From NCBI RefSeq assembly GCF_030052815.1, contig NC_079496.1:8067278-8131277 (forward strand): a stretch of DNA of 64,000 nt. Reading direction: 5' to 3'. The translations under genes and the position numbers were made by a program. Below, piece after piece: positions 13,292 to 23,770 of this stretch. This DNA is from Hevea brasiliensis. Its lineage: Eukaryota; Streptophyta; Magnoliopsida; Malpighiales; Euphorbiaceae. The notes beneath the pieces are model-generated. The model was not told the DNA's origin. It searched no databases and saw only the letters and a program-made list of their open reading frames with translations. Positions within the stretch are counted from its first letter, which is position 1; every line of letters begins with the position of its first letter.

Positions 13292-14325
13292 ATTGCACAA
13301 GCAAGAGTGCAACCCTGCAAGCGCAAACGCCTTGAAATGAAAAATATCTCATGAGATGTCTACATGTGTTAATGTGATCATGTTTAGGTTTAGCAGGTAA
13401 CAAGATTCTGCAGCTTCTTTCTTTTCCAAGTTTTAGTTGCTAACTACTCTCATAGGTGGTAATGATGGGCAGTGTAGCAGTCAAGAAAGTTGCTGTCAAT
13501 GACAATAACAGATGCAGCTCTCGCGTTGTCTTCCAACAAAGCAGAATCTCAACATGACACCAGTGAAAAGTGATCTCTAATGAATACTGGAAATATTTCA
13601 GAACTGCGATTATTATACTCTTTAATTCATCATTTCTGCAGATATGCAACATTTCACATTCTGATATATTACACAGTTCTTACATTGACAACTGATATAT
13701 TCAACACTTGGCATTCAAACCATGAATCTATGAATCGAGGCACAGAAAGATGAAAATTCAGTAGTTCATCAAACTATAATGAAAGATAACAAGAAACTAC
13801 ATTGCAAGCAAGAGGGCAACCATGCATGCGCAAAGGACCTGAAATGAAGAATGAAAGCATATCTCATAAGATTCTACATGTGTGAATGTGATCGTATTTA
13901 GGTCTTAACAACTACGCAAATTAATCAGCAGGTAACCAGATTCCTAGATCAACTATGAACTGCTGCTTCTTTCTTTTTCTAGTTTTAGTTGCTAACTACT
14001 CCCATAGGAGCTACTGATGGATGGTGTAACAGTCAAGAAAGTTGCTTTCAATGATAATAATGGATGCAACCCCGCGTTGTCTTCCAACAAAGACACAAGT
14101 GAAAAGTAACCAATGAATATTGGAAATATGAATTTTCCTAAATTTTTCAGAACCGAGATTATTATACTCTTTCAATTCATCAGTTTTGCAGATTTGCAAC
14201 ATTTCATATTCTGATATATATTACACAGTTCTTACATCAACAACTGATAAATTCAACACTTCGCGTTCAAACCATCAATCTTTGAAGGATGAAAATTCAA
14301 TAGTTCATGAAACTACATTGCAACT
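13292..14325. repeat. Diverged tandem duplication, unit about 510 bp
   Basis: Copy 1 (about 13292-13800) and copy 2 (about 13801-14325) share long blocks in the same order: GCAAGCAAGAG, CTACATGTGT, TAGTTTTAGTTGCTAACTAC, AGTCAAGAAAGTTGCT, CGCGTTGTCTTCCAACAAAG, ATTATTATACTCTTT, TACACAGTTCTTACAT. Small indels and many substitutions separate them. Similar but gapped short frames in both copies do not look coding. The unit matches nothing I recognise. Confidence 0.85.
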
Positions 14326-14549
14326 TGAATGGACAACGAAAAAAACAGACATATACTAGTTAAACATAATGACAATATCTCCATTAAGCGCACATATCAT
14401 ACTGCACCATCTTTGCGATTGTGTATAAAATTACAGAGTGCAACTGAACAACATTACTGAGGAAAGCAGACATTACAGTTTCCAATTAAAAAGACGAAGC
14501 ATGCTTCTTCTTCCTTCTCATTCCTAGAAAATTGAACTTTTTTAAGTAT

Positions 14550-15390
14550 TTACCAGACCTGATTCAAAATAAATAGAAGATATTTAAGCTTACCATGACA
14601 ACTTGAATCTTGTTTTGAAGCGGAATTGACCAAGTTATCCCAGCCAAGTCCAAAGCTACATGTAAACAGAGCACAGTTGAAGATAACACAAATGTCATAC
14701 AGTATATACCATATGCAGAAGGCAAATTAAAAGTTCTCCCAAAACATGGAACTTGGAATATCTTAGTCCCTCCATATTCTGTCATAAAAAATAAATAAAT
14801 AAATAAAGAAGAAAAATCTTCAGAAATAGAGTACTTTTCCATGAGCTTGCAGTACCATGCATGTTCTTCCAAGAAATATGTACAACATATATTTAAAATT
14901 TCATAAAAGATGACCCCTTGAATTTGTTATCACAAGCCTGATACATGAATTTTCTGTATAAAACAAGTTATTGTCAATACATATCCCTTGACATTAAATG
15001 TGATTAGAAAGGAAAATTAATAAAAGAAGGAAACAACAAAATTACATGGAATCGAAAGGTCATGTGTTAAGTTTAAGAAAGCTGCATAAATGAACATTGG
15101 TGACCACAGCTAGCTTGTTGAGAACAGTAAAATCTACCACTTTAACAGGTGAGTAGAAGTAGAAAGACCTGAAATAAACCCGATTGATGTGTCGTCTAAG
15201 CTTCCACCCAGTTGAATGCAAAATAGCCCGTTAGGATCATATTTAATCTCTGCAAAAACATATGATTTCATGGAGAAAGGTTGCCGGTTAAAATTACAGG
15301 TGCAATAAATACAAAGTTCAAATTACCTCCAAATGCAAGAGGTCCAAATTTTAAGAGGTTTGAATTCAAAACTAGTAAAAGGGATCCTTG
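14550..15390 (-). CDS. Unidentified spliced gene, 3' part only
   Basis: Four consecutive exons with correct phase and GT-AG borders can be read: 15390-15327, 15249-15169, 14778-14594 and 14558-14550 (ending GTC TGG TAA). They give about 112 residues: QGSLLLVLNSNLLKFGPLAF, then GEIKYDPNGLFCIQLGGSLD, DTSIGFISEYGGTKIFQVPC, a hydrophobic stretch around YGIYCMTFVLSSTVLCLHVA, and the end NKIQVVMVW. The reading frame survives across three introns, which supports a real or recently real gene. Upstream exons were not found; a frame at 15810-15735 (EIDLAFCGLIGWGIQ) is a weak candidate. The 3' flank resembles a UTR. I do not recognise the family. It could be a truncated pseudogene downstream of the DUF3527 gene. 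Confidence 0.5.
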
Positions 15391-16167
15391 CTATTTTTGT
15401 TTAGAAGATGGTCCATGGATTTAATCAATTGAAGCCATGACCTCCTAATGTGCAGTATTAAGAAGCATCAAGAATCAAATCATTTGCAAAGTGTACCCAA
15501 CAGCTGCTCTTGAGAAGAAAATAAGGTAGCCAAAACTGCCATTAATACAGTAATGAACCAAAGAGAAACCCACATTTAATGTTAATTCGCACCTACTCAA
15601 CAATAAAGTACACCACATCTATCAGACTTCAATTATGTTAGCAGAAGTACTTTAGTGGGTAAAGAAACAAGTTAAACAAAGAATCACTTTACAGAAGGAA
15701 AACCACTATCCTCTTCAAAATTAAAAGTTGAGATAATAACTTCACATTAATTCTTATAGTGCTTTGAATTCCCCAGCCAATTAATCCACAAAAGGCTAGA
15801 TCAATTTCAGTCCTACACATTATAAAGGGACCAAGACATTCAGTTTGAATTCTCCTTATCAAACACTTGTACACTTTTCCAACAAAAAAAAAATGTACAC
15901 TCAATCAGAACAGAGTAGGTTACATTAGTTTTCTTGTCCGAAAATCAAAGGATAAACAATCTCAATCACTTGCAGTAGCAGTAGCAGGAACCAAAAAACC
16001 TATGATATTAAGAAGACAATCTGACACTATTCAAAACTAACCAGAAAATGACAGAAACTAACTTCTAAATTTGTGTACAAATACTTAAATATTGACTTAC
16101 GAAGTGCTGTAATACAGTAAGGGAGTTACAATAACTATATAAACCTCAATCCTGGATCTTGCTACTT

Positions 16168-19100
16168 TCATCCCTGTACATTTTGGGGTCGGAAAGCAGG
16201 ACTCTGGGTATGAATAAATGCCACTGCAATTGAGAAAGCCTGCAAAGCTGACAGTGTTGACTGAAAATTAACAAAATACAAGCCATTATGCACATTCACC
16301 ATCCTCAAGGGGGGAGCACTGTTCTCTGAACCCTGAAAAATTGAAGTTGGGTCATTGTGATAGTGGTGCTCATTCAAGTAAATGTAATAATAAATGGCTA
16401 CTTAAAAGTTCAGGTGCATTAAGTATTCATACAGCATTTATAGATGCTAGCATCAAAAAATAATTTCTCCCTATATCTATATAATTCTTAGAAAAACCCA
16501 GAAGAGCTTTCATTATATAATCTCATGGAAAAATGATGGAAGCACCAAGTATAAAAACAAAACTAAAAAAATTAAACCAGTACCACATTCTGTTCATGAA
16601 AGTGTCCATGAAAGTTTTTAGGTAACAACAAAACGCTGAAGTGAAACACAATAACTTCCAAAATATTCATACATAATGTATTATTAGGAGGCATGACACA
16701 AAATCTTAGTGAGATTCGGAAAGAACGTTTTCGTAACTCGAATAAAAAAAAAATATATTCCTCAATTGGATAGAGAATTATTTACTATATAGAGTAAGAC
16801 TCATTAAGTGTTATTCCTAAATTGAGTGGAATTTCCTGTTGAGATTAGAATTGAAGGACTAACACTATAAATAGAAACATTATAGGAGAGGTTATTTGGC
16901 TTTAAACCATGTGTGGAGAAAGGCATAAAGTCCAAGAGTAATAGACTCTTGTCCCATGCAGCCCATTGAGGAAGAAATAAGCTATTGCTCATGTAGTGAA
17001 TACACATTCAAGGTGTATTCAGAATTTAACGTAGTAAGTACATTAGCTATGCCTAGGAAGAATGAGAGGGATAAACTAATATATTTACTATTGAGAATGG
17101 AATATTTTGGTGTAATTGGGTTGATAGATAGTGCGAGTGAAGCTTAGAGTATATTGATTAATTATTATCCAACAGATAACAGAAGATGGCATGCCAATGT
17201 ACGTAATCCAATGTTGAGAAGGTAAACTACATAATTATTGTTGTTTTGTTGTTTGCTTTATTTTTTATTGGGCTTAGCGCTTTCATAGTCGTAATAAGGT
17301 ATATATGGTTGCTATATGTATAACCTTAACTGTGAACATAGAAGATCAAAAGATTGATTGTCTAAAAGTAAAAAAAATGGAAGCTACAAATTATGTGAAG
17401 ACAAAAAAAAATCTACAGGTTCCCTATGGCTTAAAGCCATTGAGAGACTGATAGCATCGACCACAATAAATTATAATGTATAAAAGCACAAAAAGATATC
17501 AAAATACCTGTATGATCAAATCAACTAACTTGCACTCTCCCTGAATATCTGCTTGGGGTGAAAGCTCTTTGTTACTCAGTCTTTTCTTAAGTACCGTTAA
17601 TGGGCACCCTAGGTCCCAGCCACCACAGTCACAACATCCACCTGATCTCCATCTTTCAATAAGACTGGAAGGACCACCATTTCTGGCCCTTGGACCACCA
17701 TGAAGACCAGCTGGAATAAGAACATCCATACTTGTTGAGCAGTCACCAGTATCTCGCATAGAACAAGCATGAGGTTGTGAGGATTCCATGAGATCATCTG
17801 TTTGCTTTACACTTGATTTCTTTAGAAACTTCAAGCCCCAACCTCCAACCTTCTCTTGGTGATTATCAGGAAGATGGTCCTTCACAACAATGGCAACTAA
17901 TTCAAGATTTGGTGGAAGATGATTCTCTAAAAGATTGGGCCCACAAAGTGCATCAACATTGTTATCTGTATCTTGAAATGGCTCCCAAGGACAACTCTCC
18001 ATTATGGCACTTGATCCACTAAATCTGGAAGTATTTCTCTTCTTCATTGAGTGACTGCTCCGGAACACTTCCGCCACCTTCTTTGACAATCCCTTGCTCT
18101 TTTTGAGGTCATGGCTTGAAGTTTGCATTCGCAAAAGATTTTCATTACCACCAAATAAAACAAACTCTCTCTCCATTATTCTAGATTTATTTGGGCACAG
18201 GGTAAAAGAAGTTGATACCTTCATCTTACCTACAAGATGAGAGTCACTGTCATGAATCTCATGTTCCTTTTGGCCACCCATCCTTAAATGGAATAGGTAT
18301 GTATAGTCCACAGCTTTATCATCTGCTGATTCAACCTTCCACAAGTTGGCCACATAAACCACCTTTTGATCATCCAGAGAGAAAACAAAATGCGGGCTCC
18401 CCCCCTTCCACGTGCATTGGAGCATTCCTTGAGTAACAGGGGCAGAGAGAGATGATGACGACTGATCAGAACATGTAGAGTTTGTACTTGACACAGAAGC
18501 AGGCCTTCCATGCAGAGTCTCAGATTCATATTTATGGTTCCCCGGAACTGATGCTTCCTTGCATAGCTTGTTGGATGAATAATTACTCAACACACCCAGA
18601 GAGTTCATGAAATCGTAACATGTAGATCCATCAACATCACTGAAACTAACTTTCTCATAGTTGGCATCGCCATCGTATGCACCATATTTGTGAAACAAAG
18701 GGCTGTTAAGTATATTCACCATACTCTTGCTACCCATGATGGAACCAACAATCCAGTGTCCTGCTGGACTAATAACCACACTCCCATTCCCAGGTGCCAA
18801 CGGACAGTCAAAATGAAACCTAGTGAAATCACATGTATTTTCAGTCTCTATTTTAGCTGGACTCAAGCCATCAGACAAAATGCCCATTTCTCCCCATCCC
18901 AAGTTTAGGGAGATATTGCTAGGGGCTGCTTTTGAAGCACTGATATGAATTAATTCTAGGCAACGACGAAGATATTTCTCATCTACAGTTACCATATGCT
19001 TTGGGATCCAACTCTCCAAGACACGAATGCTTCGAAGAAAAGATTCCCTAATGTAACTTCTGCTGTGTTGTAATTGCTTCAATTTTAAAATCAATGCGTG

Positions 19101-19253
19101 CTGTGAATTTGTCCTTCTAACCAACCTTTTCAATTTTGATTCTGAATCTAAACTGTTGTCACCTGATAATCCTCCATCCTTGTTGGAGATATTTGATGAT
19201 GAATCCCCCCTAGCATGGCCACCTTTCTGAGCATCAGCAAATGTATCTTCCAT
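16168..19253 (-). CDS. DUF3527 family protein
   Basis: Two coding exons (19253-17508 and 16332-16168) join to 636 residues with a GT-AG intron of 1,175 bases. DUF3527 proteins are plant-specific and of unknown function. Visible parts are a Ser/Asn-rich N-terminus (MEDTFADAQKGG), the segment RSYIRESFLRSIRVLESWIP, a Ser-rich middle, CTWKGGSPHFVFSLDDQKVV, a Gly/Cys patch GGCCDCGGWDLGCPL, and the conserved C-terminus PPLRMVNVHNGLYFVNFQ followed by LSALQAFSIAVAFIHTQSPA. The frame is open further upstream to 19349, but an acceptor at 19273-19275 and a donor at 20396 suggest that stretch belongs to a 5'UTR intron. MEDTF is therefore chosen as the start. Neighbouring order matches Arabidopsis At2g33360. 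Confidence 0.9.
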
Positions 19254-19272
19254 CTTGAACCTCCTTTCTATC

Positions 19273-19507
19273 TGATAAAGCATACTAATGGCAGACAACT
19301 TTGCTTTCCATAATCTGTCTCCAACTAAATAATATGAGTAAGGAAGCAACCATATTAGATAAGCCTCCTATTTGTCCAAGTCACATCTCAAAGGAATCTA
19401 AAAGGGAAGATTACTGGTTAGCATCAATAATTGCAAAAAGAAGCATATGTGACAAGAAAGCCAAACACCATAAATTTCACATAAGAATCTCATAGAGTTA
19501 CATCAAT

Positions 19508-19559
<52 letters not shown>

Positions 19560-20396
19560 AACACAAGTTGTAAAAAAAAAAAGCTTGATGGCGAGAGCAT
19601 TGAAAAAGGCCTCTCAAGCATCCATCTTGGGCTCAAACGAAGCAAGTAAAGGATAAAGTACTTTTCGTTCTTGATTTTAATTTATTTCGTTTCTTATCTG
19701 AAATCAGAAATTAAGGCAATTCAAGACATGCCAAAATTACAAAGTAGAAATCAGAATCGAAATTATGCAAGAAAGAAGACATTAATATTTTTCCTAGAAA
19801 TGGAAGAAGCAAATTGCAAATAGGAATCAAATCTAACCTTAAGCAAAAATAAACATGAAGAGAAAGAAGCCATATTACATTTTTCAGAAAGTTATCAAAA
19901 GAGATTGTAACTCATCTAAACATCCAATATCGTAAAACTGTAAACCCAGGAAGAGAAAAAGATCGCAAATCACATACATAAGAAAAATGATGGAGTTGCT
20001 GAATTCATTGAAAGATATAACTGCAGAACACAAGTCCAGCTGTTAATTAATCCAAGAACCTCACTTGAATTCAACTCTACTCTCTCTCTCTCTCTCTCTC
20101 TTCCTATTTTCTGGGTTTGAAAACTTCAGCTCTCCCTAAATTTTAATATGAAAGAAGAACCTTAAAATTGTTGAAAGGAAAGCACTAGAACAGAAGAAAA
20201 AAAGATCAAATTTTCTTCTCTTGTACCACTTTACAAGGACAGACGCACAAACCCAAAAAAATAAAGTAGAATCACGAATCCATCCCCTGAGCAGGGAAAA
20301 TAATAAATATAATAAACATAGCAGGACATACCCAGAAAGGAACAAACTTTAATATTATACACTAAATAAAAGAGCAAGGAACCAACTTTTTCTTAC
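19273..20396 (-). other. Predicted 5'UTR intron of the DUF3527 gene
   Basis: The donor CTG|GTAAGA at 20397/20396 and acceptor TATCAG at 19273 bracket a T/C-rich, non-coding 1.1-kb stretch just before the start codon. Inside are (AG)n at 19509-19557 and (CT)n near 20083-20102. The leading exon probably covers about 20397-20700. Inferred only from splice signals. Confidence 0.45.
19509..19557. repeat. (AG)n microsatellite
   Basis: About 24 AG units in the predicted 5'UTR intron of the DUF3527 gene. Confidence 0.95.
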
Positions 20397-20699
20397 CAGA
20401 AGAAATGGATCCAAGAACCAAAATCCACTCTAATCACACTCTGATTCCCAAGAAAGCAAGCACTTAATCACCCTCCAATTTTGAGCTCATCTTCAAGAAA
20501 AAGAGCAACAAACCAGAAAACACACAAGGGGAAGAGAGCACTAAAAAAACAAAACGCACTAATGCTAATTAATTAAATACCCGGTTCCACTAAGCACAAT
20601 GCTCCTCTCTAACCTCCCTCTAACAAAAAAAGCGACTGTTTTAGACAGTGCTGTGGATTTCTTTCTAGAGAGAGAGAGAAAAAAAATAAACATAAACAA

Positions 20700-21713
20700 A
20701 GTTAGTGGGGGAGCTTAATGCCGAGAGAGAGTGAAATATGGAATTGTGGGTGTAAATCACGTTTGCTGTTGTTGAATTTCAGCAGAGGCAGCCCCTTCTC
20801 ATCCCACCCCCCAAATCCAGGGTAACGCGTAGGACCCACCTATAGCTTTCTCCTCTCTTTTTTTCTTCCTCCTGCTAATTACTACAATTTTCTTGGCTCA
20901 ATATTATAATAATAATTCTGAGATAAGGAATTGTTTTAATATAGAGAAAAAATGTATTTAAAAAAAATATAATAGAGAGAGAAAATGAAGAAGAAGAAAA
21001 TGAGCTGGTACCCATGATAGATACAAGACACCACTGTCCTCTTTCCCTCCATAAAGAGGGCCACTTGCCAAATACGCGCGAGTGGCATCATCAGATATGA
21101 GAATTGGGATTTTTTTTCTTTGCTTTGAATTTTATAATTGCAGTTTCTTGCAAGGCAAAATTTTTGTAAGGCACGTGAGTGAGAGAGAGAGAGAACGAGA
21201 GAGAGAGAGAGAGAGAGGGTCAAGAACAGTGATTGTAGGACATGATGCCTTATTAATGTCAGTTTGACCGTTTCTGTTTCTGTTTTTGTTTCAGTTAGTT
21301 TATTTATTGTTGAGGACGTTGGTTTTAATGGATCTCATATTCTTCTCACCCCCTCCTTCAATGTTAGGGCGGCGTTAATTAATTTTTGTTATATAGTATT
21401 TATTTTCATTTTATATTTTTAATTTTATTTTATTTATAATTTAAATCTTATTTTATCTCAAAATATATTTAAAATAGATTTATTTTTAATTAAGTCAAGC
21501 TTAAATTTAATATTATAATTAATATTTAATTCAAATTCAATCCAATTTATTTTAACTTGTGTTTGAAATTTAAAATTTTTACTTTTGGTTGTCGGATTAG
21601 ATTCAAATATTTTGAATATCTCATTGGGCTAATTTCAATCTCTAATAAATCAAATTTAATCAACATAAAATAAAAATTTTAATTTATAATTTTATAATTA
21701 AGTTAATCTCAAA
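20700..21713. other. DUF3527 upstream spacer with (GA)n
   Basis: Probable promoter, then AT-rich spacer. A (GA)n run lies at 21178-21218. No other gene was seen. Confidence 0.5.
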
Positions 21714-22216
21714 CAGGGGTGAGTATTGTGATTTAATTTAAACCGAATAAATCAAATCAAGTCACCCTAATTTAATAATTAAATTTAATTTTTAAAGTAA
21801 TTTAATTCGTTTTGATTTTATATTTTAAAAATTTTAGTTATCTCGATTTAGTTTAGTTTTAGAGAGGAAATCAGTTGAATCAAACTAAACTAAATTATTT
21901 TAATAATTTTTAAATTGTTTTATTTTAATAAAGAATTTATGAATTATATATCTTTATATATAAAAATTATTTAATTTTATTGATTCATGATTAGTAGATT
22001 TAAATCAACGTTAAAATTAGATCAAATAATTTAAAAATTAAGTCTAAATAAAAAATCAAAACCTAAAAACATATCAATTCAAACTAAACCAAACCCAATG
22101 TTCTGTTTTTTATACATTTTCAATTCGATTCAATTTTTAAAATATTATAATTCGATTAATTCAATTTTAACGATTCAATTTGATTTTATTCTATTTGAAC
22201 CGAATGCTAAGCCCTG
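21714..22216. mobile_element. hAT-type MITE, 503 bp
   Basis: Starts CAGGGGTGAGTATT and ends with the complement of CAGGGCTTAGCATT, giving imperfect terminal inverted repeats. The 8-base flanks are ATCTCAAA at 21706-21713 and ATTTCAAA at 22217-22224, a target duplication with one mismatch, as hAT elements make. The body is AT-rich with repeated AATTCGATT/AAACCGAA words and has no coding capacity. Confidence 0.75.
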
Positions 22217-22224
22217 ATTTCAAA

Positions 22225-23250
22225 CTTTACTATATATTAATTTTACTCAACTCTTCAAAACTTTTATTTCTGAAAAGGTAAAATTAATTTTTTTTCATAA
22301 AAAAAATAAAAAATTAAATATAATTGACTTTTTCATACAACATAATTTATAGGATAAAATGAACATAAACATTTTATGTGAGTGTGTAAAGTATTTTATT
22401 TATTTCTCAACTTATATAAAAATTTTAAATTTATGAATTTTTTTTTATATATGTACACCATTATTCACATTCATATAAGTCTTATCTCCTAATTAACGAA
22501 TAAGTTTAATTTATATGAATAAAGGTATATTATTTTTTAGTACATCTTGAAATTTATTTATATTTAAATAGGAGGATAATAAATTCTCAAGTACATTTTT
22601 ATATTGATTATGATAATATATATATTAATTATTAATAATTTATTGAAATTCGAAATAAAATTCATCGAAATATTAATTATCATGAATATATACGGAATAT
22701 GTCCACTTGTAATCCAACTTGTTCCAAAATAAAGTAATGGTAATAATGAAAATAATAGAAAATTAGGCAGTAATAAAATAAAAAGGTGGGTTGGTCTCTA
22801 GGCTAAAATTTTGTGGGTGTAATTATGTGAGGTGAGTTGGGTGACTAGTGAAAGGCCACCACCACTACTGCCATGCATGTGTGCTTCATTAGAGAAAATT
22901 AATAAAAGAATCTCATGGGAGGACTTGACAAAAGCATCCTAGAAAACTTGCCAAATATAGAATTTCTCAATGGTTTTTTGTTTTTCCAAATTCAACTATA
23001 TTTTATTTTTATTAATAATTTTATATATATATATATATGATATAAAACTAATACATATTTAATTATATTATATTTAATATAATGTATCACCATCATCCGC
23101 CAATATATCATGGCATCTCATCTCCACTAAGCGATTATGAATATCACCATTATTATTGTTTCACCCCTACTCGATCAGCATTGTTGCCATCACCCTTCGA
23201 TAACCATGATGATTGGTATCACTATAACATTTTATAAATTCACGAGTAAA
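22225..23250. other. AT-rich spacer
   Basis: Low-complexity AT sequence. A more balanced patch lies at 22780-22930, where no gene could be read, and a short (AT)n run at about 23023-23039. Confidence 0.5.
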
Positions 23251-23251
23251 A

Positions 23252-23770
23252 TAATTTTTCGCTTCGAGATCGGAAGAATAGGTTAAGAATGAATCGAATT
23301 TTCATACCATAATGGAAAGAGAAAATTAAGGTATTTATAAGAGGAAATCACTTGATAACACGTTTTTGAACTTTAAAAAATAGGTATAAAAGATAAATAT
23401 GTGATGTTAAGTAGGTCAAAACGGACAATACTATTTAGTTAAATTGAGTTGTCACAATTGATATCAAAGCAAGACCTCTCCTAATATGATGCAGTTTGAG
23501 AACGATCATGACCGAAGCTAACGAGCTTGTAATAACTCGTAAGTCCATTAGGATAATGATTCTTTTTTTTTATCTAATATCAAATAAGGGGTATGAATTG
23601 ACTAAATTTTAATATCGAAAAATAAAGAAAAAAAGTTAATATAATTATAAGAAGGGATCAATCTACTGGATAACGCGCTTTTGAACGTAAAAAGAAGAGT
23701 TCAATAGATAAATTAATAAGATTAAATTAGACAATTATATTCGGTTAGACTGGATTATAACAGTCACTTT
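23252..23770 (+). mobile_element. TRIM-like miniature LTR retroelement
   Basis: Two diverged direct repeats, about 23252-23455 and 23556-23770, share blocks such as TTGATAACACGTTTTTGAAC versus TGGATAACGCGCTTTTGAAC and the following AAA...ATAGATAAAT. Directly after the first, TTGATATCAAAGC (about 23459) resembles the initiator-Met tRNA primer-binding site TGGTATCAGAGC, preceded by the usual TTGTCACAA. Only about 100 bases lie between the repeats and nothing is coded. Size and layout fit a TRIM. Confidence 0.6.

Noticed and set aside
13440..14202. Paired minus-strand frames (70 and 63 codons) as a duplicated gene
   Set aside because: The two copies differ by frame-changing indels, so the similarity is at DNA level and not at protein level.
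15689..15904. 71-codon minus frame as an upstream exon of the unidentified gene
   Set aside because: No donor in the right phase could be tied to the exon at 15390; kept only as a weak possibility.
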